From: H2-BAC3 sp045863035
Lineage (GTDB): Bacteria; Bacteroidota; Ignavibacteria; Ignavibacteriales; Ignavibacteriaceae
Assembly (NCBI GenBank): GCA_045863035.1
Contig: BTUV01000124.1
Location: 1 to 6,912 of the forward strand
DNA length: 6,912 nt
Direction: 5' to 3'
The translations under genes and the position numbers were made by a program. How positions within the stretch are numbered: position 1 is the stretch's first letter; every line of letters begins with the position of its first letter. The notes below the pieces were generated by a model. That model was not told the origin of the DNA and ran no database searches. It was given only the letters and a program-made list of their open reading frames with translations. Shown in pieces: positions 1-5,395 of this stretch.

Positions 1-129
1 ACTTATGCTTTTTATGTGAAAGTTTACAAATTACAAGACAAAACTATCTTTTAAGGTTTCGCCTGATCGGAAGTTTAGTTAAAACCAACAGTCAGCCGCT
101 TGTTCGCAATAACAAGACTCACCCCCAAA

Positions 130-223
130 CCCCCTCTCTCCTGACAGTGTAATTTTTAACTGAATAATTATTACGGCAGAAAATAAATTTGTGTTTGTCG
201 GGTTCCGTATTGGAAAGAGGGGG
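130..223. repeat. Spaced inverted repeat (pyrimidine arm / purine arm)
   Basis: The arm CCCCCTCTCTCC at 130-141 matches the reverse complement of GGAAAGAGGGGG at 212-223 at 11 of 12 positions, with about 70 bp of AT-rich DNA between. The left arm sits in a C-rich stretch (119-141). The arrangement resembles dispersed non-coding repeats common between genes in this lineage, but no transposase or target-site duplication is visible. Its right arm is also the start of the three-copy repeat at 209-330. Confidence 0.45.
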
Positions 224-330
224 CTTAAAAAATTATATATTGTACATTGTTCATTGAAAGGTGGGCTTCGTAATTGTTCATTGTACATTGTTCATTGAAA
301 AGGGGAGCTTACGGAATTGTACATTGTTTG
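209..330. repeat. Three imperfect 41-44 bp tandem units
   Basis: Units begin near 209, 253 and 294. Each has a purine-rich head (ATTGgAAAG..GGGGCTT type), a short AT-rich linker, and a tail built from TTGTACATTGTTCATTG. TTGTACATTGTTCATTGAAA is exact at 240-259 and 281-300; the third copy decays after TTGTACATTGTTTG (317-330). The tail is itself made of TTGTACA/TTGTTCA heptamers. It is non-coding; an apparent ORF across it on the minus strand (79-288) is low-complexity and has no recognisable domain. Confidence 0.6.
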
Positions 331-333
331 TGA

Positions 334-369
334 ATTTCACCTCATACACAAGCTCATCAGGGGTGAAAT
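334..369. other. Hairpin with 10-bp stem
   Basis: ATTTCACCTC (334-343) pairs with GGGGTGAAAT (360-369) with one G-T wobble, leaving a 16-nt loop. No T-run follows on either strand, so a canonical intrinsic terminator is not supported. It is the first of a series of small palindromes in 334-448. Confidence 0.4.
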
Positions 370-389
370 CCCAACAGAAAAGAATATCT

Positions 390-448
390 GTTTAACCCCA
401 GAACACCTTCAGGGGTGATACGAGATGTGGTTTATCCCCAGGTTAAAC
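390..448. other. Cluster of short palindromes and repeats downstream of the sigma operon
   Basis: GTTTATCC (430-437) and GGTTAAAC (441-448) form a 7-of-8 bp hairpin with loop CCA. GTTTAACC at 390-397 is a perfect complement of the 441-448 arm, so two alternative foldings are possible. Between them CACC (404-407) can pair with GGTG (414-417). TCAGGGGTGA recurs at 356-365 and 409-418. The cluster lies about 40-100 bp past the stop of the minus-strand operon and could shape its 3' end, but there is no T-tract. The rest of 1-486 holds nothing gene-like that I can support. Confidence 0.4.
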
Positions 449-486
449 AACATTCCCAATTCAGGCAATATATATCGCTAACCTGC

Positions 487-1077
487 CTATTCGCTGTTTT
501 TTCTGAATATCCTGTTTTTCAGACTGTCCAATTCCTTTTTGTCAGAGGAGGACGTCTTAAACATCAGATGATTGGGCTGTTCCTTTTTTAATGAGTCAGC
601 GATATCCGGTTTCGCGGCTGCACTGCGCGCGGTGAAAGCATCAGGGTCTGTTGAAGGCGGAGTGAATCCGGTTCCGGTATTTTTATCGGAAGCAAGATTT
701 TGTCCTGTGCCGGCGGCAGAGTTCTGATCGAGAACCGGAGGAACGGGGTCTGCAGAATCGTCTGTACTTACTGCAATTACATCAGGTCGTTCAATTGCTG
801 ATTGCGTCCACGGGTTGGTTTCATTACCTCCGCCGGGTCTGACTATAACAAAGGCGATAACAGCAACTGCGAGTCCGGCAGCAGGCCAGAGAATCAGTTT
901 GGAAAATATTTTAGAAAAAAAGCTTTCCTCAACCTGCTTCATTTTATAATCTTCCTGATTGATTCTTCTCATCAGGTTTGCCTCAAAGCCGGGAGGGGCT
1001 TCAACTTTTTTTAATGATTTGAGCTGATTAATCAGTCCTTCAAATTCTTTTTCGTCATCTTGTAAATGATTGTTCAT
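487..1077 (-). CDS. Probable membrane anti-sigma factor partner of the adjacent ECF sigma factor
   Basis: This 196-residue protein is probably the inhibitory partner of the sigma factor encoded just upstream. A charged cytoplasmic N-terminus (1-55) carries an APPGFEANLMRRI motif (28-39) of the kind found in anti-sigma N-termini. One membrane helix follows at about 61-79 (LILWPAAGLAVAVIAFVIV). The outer tail (about 81-196) is rich in Pro, Ser, Ala, Asp and Gly and ends in a charged helix. I see no HxxxCxxC zinc-binding motif, so it is not a classical ZAS-type anti-sigma; the protein has no cysteine. The start is ATG at 1077, with AGG seven bases upstream; a GTG at 1080 would add one residue. 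Only 8 bp separate it from the sigma stop codon, so co-transcription and coupled translation are likely. The function is inferred from topology and position, not from a recognised domain. Confidence 0.7.
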   Translation of the reverse strand: MNNHLQDDEKEFEGLINQLKSLKKVEAPPGFEANLMRRINQEDYKMKQVEESFFSKIFSKLILWPAAGLAVAVIAFVIVRPGGGNETNPWTQSAIERPDVIAVSTDDSADPVPPVLDQNSAAGTGQNLASDKNTGTGFTPPSTDPDAFTARSAAAKPDIADSLKKEQPNHLMFKTSSSDKKELDSLKNRIFRKNSE

Positions 1078-1085
1078 CACAATAC

Positions 1086-1673
1086 CTAATCGTTCCTTAA
1101 TTCCTTTAATAACTCTTTAAGCCGTGCTCTTCCGCGGTTGATACGGGACTTAACCGTACCCACCTCCAGTTTAAGCAACTCGGCGATTTCTTCATAAGAG
1201 AGCTCTTGTATATCACGGAGGATAACTGCCTCGCGGTACACTTCGTTTAACTGCATCAGTGCATCCTGGATCATGGTATCCATAATGCCGCTATCCGTCA
1301 GCGTGTCTGGTGTATGTCCCGAATCAGGAAGATCCATTGTTTCGTTTTCATCTCCGTAGGAGTTAATGGAAACAATTCTGCGCCTTTTCTTTTTCAGCAA
1401 TTCTGTTTTGGCCAGGTTACCCGCAATGGTATAAACCCATGTCGAGAATTTCGCAATCGTCTTATAGGTGTGTTTATTTCTGTACACCTTGATGAATGTC
1501 TCCTGAACCACATCAGCGGTTGCCTCAGAATCCCCCAGATAACGGAACACGAAGTTCGTCAGGGGATTTTTATAGCGCTGAACAAGAATCTCAAAAGCAC
1601 GGACAGTATCCTGCTGCTGAAATTCAAGGATCAGTTCTTCGTCGGTCAGCGAGTAAAGATTTCTCTCTGTCAA
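1086..1673 (-). CDS. ECF-type RNA polymerase sigma factor (sigma-70 family, sigma-E/RpoE-like)
   Basis: This 195-residue protein directs RNA polymerase to a dedicated promoter set, probably an envelope or stress regulon controlled by the downstream membrane protein. Sigma region 2 spans about 24-95: AFEILVQRYKNPL, then DVVQETFIKVYRN (the -10 recognition helix region) and FSTWVYTIAGNLAKTELLKKKRRR. A variable acidic linker (about 102-133) leads to region 4 at about 136-190, with LNEVYREAVILRDIQELSYEE and the helix-turn-helix GTVKSRINRGRARL. There is no region 1.1 or 3, and the length is normal for ECF factors. The start is TTG at 1673: an in-frame TAA lies three codons upstream (1682-1680), and no ATG occurs before the conserved region. 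GGAG (1677-1674) abuts the start codon, which is too close for a normal Shine-Dalgarno. It is the first gene of a two-gene operon. Confidence 0.93.
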   Translation of the reverse strand: MTERNLYSLTDEELILEFQQQDTVRAFEILVQRYKNPLTNFVFRYLGDSEATADVVQETFIKVYRNKHTYKTIAKFSTWVYTIAGNLAKTELLKKKRRRIVSINSYGDENETMDLPDSGHTPDTLTDSGIMDTMIQDALMQLNEVYREAVILRDIQELSYEEIAELLKLEVGTVKSRINRGRARLKELLKELRND

Positions 1674-1680
1674 CTCCGGT

Positions 1681-1709
1681 TATACTTCCATTTGGTTAAA
1701 AAAGTTTCA
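1681..1709 (-). promoter_or_regulatory. Candidate ECF-type autoregulatory promoter for the sigma operon
   Basis: On the minus strand TGAAAC (1709-1704) is followed after 17 bp by AGTATA (1686-1681). TGAAAC-N16/17-CGTA is a known ECF promoter form (for example sigma-W of Bacillus), and ECF factors often transcribe their own operon. The predicted transcription start would fall at or within a few bases of the TTG start codon, which implies a nearly leaderless mRNA and weakens the call. A different upstream promoter is possible; TAATTTTC on the minus strand near 1780 is one base off TAnnTTTG. Confidence 0.25.
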
Positions 1710-1822
1710 GGATGATTACTGAACCGGTAAAAAAGGGTTTAAGCTGAAGGGAAAACCGATTTTTTAGTTAATTCAGTGCCGAAAATTACGGAAAAGCCGG
1801 GTTTTATTATAATGTATTCTGC

Positions 1823-2198
1823 CACCCGCCTCGGCTGCGCTCGGCGACCGTACCCACTCGGCGACCGTACCTGCTCGGCGACCGTACCTGCTCGGCGACC
1901 GTACCCACTCGGCGACCGTACCCGCTTGGCGACCGTACCCGCTCGGCGACCGTACCCGCTTGGCGACCGTACCCGCTCGGCGACCGTACCTGCTTGGCGA
2001 CCGTACCCGCTTGGCGACCGTACCCACTCGGCGACCGTACCCGCTCGGATACCGTACCCACTCGGCGACCGTACCCGCTCGGATACCGTACCTGCTCGGC
2101 GACCGTACCTGCTTGGCGACCGTACCCACTCGGCGACCGTACCCGCTAGGATACCGTACCCGCTCGAATACCGTACCTGCTCGGATACTTTACCCACT
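1823..2198. repeat. 17-bp tandem repeat array, 21 full units plus a degenerate left end
   Basis: The consensus unit is CGGCGACCGTACCCGCT. Twenty-one uninterrupted units run from 1842 to 2198 with no insertions or deletions; a shortened unit (CGGCTGCGCT, 1832-1841) and part of another (1823-1831) precede them. There are no spacers, so it is not a CRISPR. Variation is limited: position 1 is C (15), T (5) or A (1); positions 4-5 are CG (16) or AT (5, in units 13, 15, 19, 20 and 21); positions 14-15 are CG (9), TG (6) or CA (6). Only unit 21 alters CCG at 7-9. The unit has no stop codon in most frames of either strand, so long spurious ORFs arise with a 17-residue period. It is GC-rich and sits between the divergent sigma and GGGP synthase genes. 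Function unknown. Confidence 0.95.
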
Positions 2199-2208
2199 CC
2201 TACAAGTC

Positions 2209-2418
2209 GGCGGGGAAGGGTGAGAAATATTACGTCAAAACTGCCACTTTATTCTGTTTAGAANNNNNNNNNNNNNNNNNNNNNNNNNNNNNNNNNNNNN
2301 NNNNNNNNNNNNNNNNNNNNNNNNNNNNNNNNNNNNNNNNNNNNNNNNNNNNNNNNNNNNNNNGGCGGGGAAGGGTGAGAAATATTACGTCAAAACTGCC
2401 ACTTTATTCTGTTTAGAA
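2209..2418. repeat. 55-bp exact direct duplication flanking the N gap
   Basis: The 55 bases at 2209-2263 recur exactly at 2364-2418, immediately before and immediately after the run of Ns. They begin GGCGGGGAAGGGTGAG and end TTCTGTTTAGAA. An exact repeat touching both edges of a gap, with a length equal to a common de Bruijn k-mer size (55), is what two unjoined neighbouring contigs look like. The real genome probably has one copy here. Confidence 0.85.
2264..2363. other. Assembly gap, exactly 100 Ns
   Basis: The run of N is exactly 100 bases, the conventional placeholder for a gap of unknown size. Given the identical 55-bp ends, the true gap may be negative (an overlap). However, the neighbouring 17-bp array could have caused the break, so missing repeat units cannot be excluded. 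Confidence 0.98.
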
Positions 2419-2443
2419 CACGAATAAGGAAATGGAAATTTTT

Positions 2444-2451
2444 TATCTTTG
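2444..2451 (+). promoter_or_regulatory. Bacteroidetes-type -7 promoter element (TATCTTTG) upstream of GGGP synthase
   Basis: TATCTTTG matches the Bacteroidetes -7 consensus TAnnTTTG at all fixed positions. It lies 17 bp before the ATG at 2469, so transcription would start near 2456-2458 with a leader of about 12 nt. I see no good -33 TTG at the usual 19-21 bp spacing. No Shine-Dalgarno follows, which is normal for this phylum. Confidence 0.5.
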
Positions 2452-2478
2452 GGATGTGAATAATTATTATGGAATTTT

Positions 2479-3240
2479 CTGAAAAACAGCGGTTTAGCAA
2501 GTATTGATTCGTATCTGAAGGGAAAAATCGCCTCTGATGGTGCGGCTTATCTCATTCTGATTGACCCCGATAAGATCACTTCAGAAGAAACTCCCCGCTT
2601 CATTAGCGACTGCGAAGAAGCCGGAGTGGATGGTTTTCTGATTGGGGGCTCTCTGATGATGCATGGTGACCTTGACAAAGCCATCAGCGATGTTAAGGAA
2701 TGCACCAGACTTCCGGTGATCATCTTTCCGGGAAGCATCAATCAGGTCAGTGCCAAAGCCGATGCTATTCTTTTTATCTCACTGGTAAGCGGCCGTAATC
2801 CGGAACATCTGATAGGCAAGCATGTGATGGCTGCTCCTTTGATAAAGCGCTACGGACTTGAACCGCTGCCGACCGGATATATGCTGATTGAATCGGGTGC
2901 TAAAACTACCGCTGAATATATAAGCGGAAGTTCCCCTATACCGCGTAATAAGCCGGAAATAGCTGCTGCCACTGCACTTGCAGCACAGTTTATGGGAATG
3001 AAGTATGTCTATCTTGAGGCAGGTTCAGGCGCTGAGCATTCAGTTCCGTTTGAAATGGTCAGGTTAGTGAGTGAAATGGTTGATATACCGGTAATAGCCG
3101 GAGGCGGAATACGCAATGCAGAAACCGCCGCTGAGATGGTACGCAGCGGCGCAAAAATTATTGTAACGGGAAATTATTTTGAATCACCTGAAAACAGACC
3201 CCTGTTAAAAGAGTTCAGCAGAGCAATTAAAGGGAAGTGA
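2479..3240 (+). CDS. Geranylgeranylglyceryl phosphate synthase (GGGP synthase, PcrB/GGGPS family, probably group II)
   Basis: It joins a polyprenyl diphosphate, usually geranylgeranyl, to sn-glycerol-1-phosphate, the first ether-forming step of archaeal-type lipids, also known in Bacteroidota. It is a cytosolic TIM-barrel enzyme. Numbering from CTG at 2479 gives 253 residues, normal for the family: AAYLILIDPDK (22-32), GFLIGGSLM (52-60), VIIFPGS (80-86), YLEAGSGA (178-185), and the glycerol-phosphate-binding loops AGGGIR (207-212) and TGNYFE (230-235). The 5' end is odd. The frame is open from 2464 and homologous sequence clearly precedes the GTG at 2626, yet no ATG, GTG or TTG occurs in frame. 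An ATG at 2469 is one frame off; with one T fewer in the TTTT run (2475-2478) it would read MEFLKNSGLASIDSYLKGK and give 256 residues. I therefore suspect a homopolymer error, with a CTG start as the alternative. The gene converges on the oxidoreductase gene, with 14 bp between their stop codons. Confidence 0.9.
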   Translation: MKNSGLASIDSYLKGKIASDGAAYLILIDPDKITSEETPRFISDCEEAGVDGFLIGGSLMMHGDLDKAISDVKECTRLPVIIFPGSINQVSAKADAILFISLVSGRNPEHLIGKHVMAAPLIKRYGLEPLPTGYMLIESGAKTTAEYISGSSPIPRNKPEIAAATALAAQFMGMKYVYLEAGSGAEHSVPFEMVRLVSEMVDIPVIAGGGIRNAETAAEMVRSGAKIIVTGNYFESPENRPLLKEFSRAIKGK

Positions 3241-3244
3241 CCGG

Positions 3245-3254
3245 GTATATATAC
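3245..3254. other. 10-bp perfect palindrome in the convergent intergenic space
   Basis: GTATATATAC fills most of the 14 bp between the two convergent stop codons. It is short and AT-rich with no loop or T-run. It may be chance or part of a minimal bidirectional 3' end. Confidence 0.25.
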
Positions 3255-4034
3255 TCAGTCATCTTTTCTCCTGTAGTCATCATCAAACTCATCATCGTCA
3301 AAATCTTCTTCGTCAAATTCATCTAAGGGGAGATCTTCTTCAAAGTCCGGCTCAGCATCCTCGTCTGATGCAACAGGTTTTTTCTTTGCCGGTTGTGAAG
3401 CTGCTTCCTCTTCTGCTTTGGTGAGTGCTTCAATAAAGGTCTCCACCGGCTGCGCACCGCTTACGGCAAACTTATTATTAAAGATAAAGAAGGGGACGGC
3501 CCGGACTCCTGTTCCTTTGGCGGCACTTTCAGCATAGCGGAGCTCTTCGGAGAAAGTCTCGTCATCCAGGCAGGCCTTGGCTTCTGAGCGGTCGAGCCCG
3601 GCAGTTTCGGCAACATCGAGGATGTTTTCCTCTTTGCTCAGGTCAATACCGTTAACGAAGAATGCATCAAAGAATTTCACCTGAAGTTCGTTCCCCAGGT
3701 TTTCCATCTGAGCCAGAGCCAGAAGTTTGTGCAGCCGGAAAGTATTCGGCTGGACTTTCTGTGCGGTCAGGTTAAAATGGATTCCTGCTTTTTCAGCCAT
3801 TTCAACCACCACTTTTTCGGCTTTTTCAACCTTTTCAGGGCTGCCAAATTTGGCGTGCATGTGCCGGATGCGGTCAACGCCGGCTTCATCCAGGTCGGGA
3901 TTTAACTGAAAAGGATGCCAGCGGATGACGGGGTCAAGACCGGTTTTTTTAATCGCGCGTTCAAGATGGGTCTTGCCGATATAACAGAAAGGGCAGACCA
4001 CATCGGATATAATGTCTATTTCTACTTGTGCCAT
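3255..4034 (-). CDS. FrnE/DsbA-like thioredoxin-fold oxidoreductase with acidic C-terminal tail
   Basis: This 259-residue protein belongs to the DsbA/FrnE branch of the thioredoxin superfamily, which also includes 2-hydroxychromene-2-carboxylate isomerase; it probably makes, breaks or rearranges disulfides. The first strand VEIDIISDVVCPFCYIG carries the active-site CPFC (Cys14-Cys17). WHPFQLNPDL (39-48) is typical of the FrnE group. The alpha-helical insert spans about 50-165, and the cis-proline loop GVRAVPFFIF has Pro181. There is no signal peptide, so it is cytoplasmic. The domain ends near 208, the usual family length. A Lys/Pro linker and an extreme Asp/Glu tail (about 224-253) follow, ending YRRKDD; this tail is not part of the fold and may bind basic partners or metal. 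The start is ATG at 4034 with no Shine-Dalgarno; TACATTTA (4068-4061, minus) is one base off the -7 element TAnnTTTG. The substrate is unknown. Confidence 0.88.
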   Translation of the reverse strand: MAQVEIDIISDVVCPFCYIGKTHLERAIKKTGLDPVIRWHPFQLNPDLDEAGVDRIRHMHAKFGSPEKVEKAEKVVVEMAEKAGIHFNLTAQKVQPNTFRLHKLLALAQMENLGNELQVKFFDAFFVNGIDLSKEENILDVAETAGLDRSEAKACLDDETFSEELRYAESAAKGTGVRAVPFFIFNNKFAVSGAQPVETFIEALTKAEEEAASQPAKKKPVASDEDAEPDFEEDLPLDEFDEEDFDDDEFDDDYRRKDD

Positions 4035-4104
4035 GGTAATAAAATTAAATAATCAGTATGTAAATGTACGATGAAAAATTGATTCCGGAAGGTGCAGATT
4101 CTGA

Positions 4105-4158
4105 TCGCGGATTAAACAGATTGCACGGATTATTGACCGCGGAATCAACGGATTATAC
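4105..4158. repeat. Degenerate GGATTA-type short repeat, intergenic
   Basis: The 173 bp between the oxidoreductase start and the next stop codon contain CGCGGATTAAACAGATTG, then CACGGATTATTGACCGCGG and AATCAACGGATTA. These are iterations of a GGATTA/CGCGGA word at roughly 10-20 bp spacing. Similar words are common between genes of Bacteroidota and Ignavibacteria (recollection, not checked). No hairpin with a T-tract that would end the minus-strand gene is visible; the T8 run at 4172-4179 is an A-run on the relevant strand. Confidence 0.35.
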
Positions 4159-4207
4159 TGATGGCAGGGAGTTTTTTTTCAGTAACGTCTTTGCGGCAAT
4201 CTTTTAC

Positions 4208-5371
4208 CTATTTCAGATACATAATCTTTTGTGAGTAGATGCCTGATACTGTTATAAGTGATGCAATATATATGCCGGAGGCCGGAAATCCGCTCACAAT
4301 GACCGTGTGATAACCAGCCGGGTATCTCCCATTAGCCAGTGAGCTTATTTCTCTTCCATCTACTGAGTAGATCTTCAGAGAGATACTCATTTCATTTGGC
4401 AACCGGAAGGACAGTGTTGTCTCAGGATTAAAAGGGTTAGGGTAGTTTTGATAAAATTTGATTTCTTTTGGATATTCCACCGATGATTCTTCTTTTGTGT
4501 CTGTTAAAACTGAATCTCCGTTTTCATCAATTATCAGTCTGCTTACATAATACTTAAACACACTGTCATAATTAGCAATAAAGACCATCTTTTTTCGATC
4601 GGGAGTAAGATAGGGGAAATATTCTGATCTTCCGGCATATTCCCCAATTTGATATAAACTGTCTGACATTGTACTTAAATTTAGTATTGTCGTCATCAGG
4701 ATTGAAGTATCTGAATCATTTATATACTTTAACAATATATCAAAGTTTTGAGTTTGCCCTAATGAGTAGTATGCACGAAAACCAGTATGATTTAACCAAA
4801 TACCTTTTCCCCAAAGTATACCCTGTCCTGGCTTTGGATACTCATAATTTGGGAACCATTTACCATTGACCATTCTTGCAAGCCGGGTTCGTTCCTCTCC
4901 CACTACAAACATGGTGCTGTCGTTCAGAAAATTGATACAGTACCAGTGCGGAGTTACATTAAAGCCATTATCATAAAAAACTTCAGGAGTGCCCCACACG
5001 CCTGTTGAATCATTAAACCGGCATTTATACATCTTGAAGCTGCGTAAATCAGTGAAATACAGGGTCTTTTTGTCAGGGGTTAATGCCGGGTAATCTGGTG
5101 AATAAGCAGGAATGCCATAGAGAGGACTCAGCTTCTTCGGCCCCTGCCAGTTACCGGCTGAATCCTTGTAGATAAAATAAACATACTGATATCCGTAAAG
5201 AAGGGTATCTCCTGTTGTTGTCAGCGTAAAACGATTAAATCGTAAATGCGCCATACTATCCGGGAGCAGTTTCTCCGGTTTGCTCCACACCTCCGGGGCC
5301 AGGGGGTAAGTGAACTGAGCAAACAGGGAAATACCTGAGAGCAACAATGTGAATACTATTTTGGACAGCAT
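4208..5371 (-). CDS. Secreted PD40 beta-propeller-like protein with T9SS type A sorting domain (downstream paralog)
   Basis: This 387-residue protein is exported and probably cell-surface anchored or released. A Sec signal peptide covers about 1-19 (MLSKIVFTLLLSGISLFAQ). The middle has WD40/TolB-like PD40 strands: SPDYPALTPDKKTLYFTDL (91-109) and SEYFPYLTPDRKKMVF (249-264). The C-terminal T9SS type A domain spans about 303-387: FYQNYPNPFNPETTLSF, LKIYSVDGREI, then GIYIASL and the Lys-rich end QKIMYLK. No catalytic motif is visible; such proteins usually bind ligands or other proteins. The start is ATG at 5371 without a clear Shine-Dalgarno. It lies 97 bp after the stop of a near-copy (5470-6636). 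Residues about 4-139 and 267-359 are encoded by DNA identical to the copy, while 180-250 are strongly diverged. The two genes may share a transcript. Confidence 0.88.
   Translation of the reverse strand: MLSKIVFTLLLSGISLFAQFTYPLAPEVWSKPEKLLPDSMAHLRFNRFTLTTTGDTLLYGYQYVYFIYKDSAGNWQGPKKLSPLYGIPAYSPDYPALTPDKKTLYFTDLRSFKMYKCRFNDSTGVWGTPEVFYDNGFNVTPHWYCINFLNDSTMFVVGEERTRLARMVNGKWFPNYEYPKPGQGILWGKGIWLNHTGFRAYYSLGQTQNFDILLKYINDSDTSILMTTILNLSTMSDSLYQIGEYAGRSEYFPYLTPDRKKMVFIANYDSVFKYYVSRLIIDENGDSVLTDTKEESSVEYPKEIKFYQNYPNPFNPETTLSFRLPNEMSISLKIYSVDGREISSLANGRYPAGYHTVIVSGFPASGIYIASLITVSGIYSQKIMYLK
4294..4573 (-). repeat. 280-bp block identical to 5556-5835 (3' part of the paralog pair)
   Basis: Every base matches between 4294-4573 and 5556-5835. 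The block encodes residues about 267-359 of the downstream paralog, including the last PD40 strand and most of the sorting domain. Mismatches begin immediately outside it: C/T at 4293 versus 5555 and A/T at 4574 versus 5836. Confidence 0.95.
4954..5362 (-). repeat. 409-bp block identical to 6222-6630 (5' part of the paralog pair)
   Basis: All 409 bases match between 4954-5362 and 6222-6630. The block encodes the signal peptide and the first 139 or so residues. The adjacent 80-100 bp inside the gene (4870-4953 versus 6138-6221) carry nine differences, five of them silent over an identical peptide. The identity boundary is therefore sharp. Confidence 0.95.
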
Positions 5372-5395
5372 TGGTATTTGCCACTTTCGTTACGG

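Noticed and set aside
79..288. 69-codon minus-strand ORF
   Set aside because: It runs through intergenic repeats, has low-complexity composition, no ribosome binding site and no recognisable domain.
1314..1715. 133-codon plus-strand ORF opposite the sigma gene
   Set aside because: It is antisense to a clearly conserved ECF sigma factor and has no recognisable features.
1739..2197. Long repetitive ORFs in several frames of both strands with a 17-residue period (AGTVAEWVRSPSGYGRR type)
   Set aside because: They arise because the 17-bp unit has no stop codon in most frames; equally long ORFs exist in multiple frames, and none has a start signal, domain or homology.
1823..2198. CRISPR array
   Set aside because: The units are contiguous with no spacers and are only 17 bp; no cas genes are present.
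2469..2507. Programmed +1 frameshift at the GGGP synthase start
   Set aside because: There is no known slippery-site plus stop-codon context and the out-of-frame peptide is only 12 residues; a T-run length error or CTG start is simpler.
2547..2741. 64-codon minus-strand ORF inside the GGGP synthase gene
   Set aside because: It is a shadow of a conserved coding region on the plus strand.
4160..4207. Intrinsic terminator after the downstream paralog
   Set aside because: The T8 run at 4172-4179 is an A-run on the transcribed minus strand, and no GC-rich stem precedes a U-tract.
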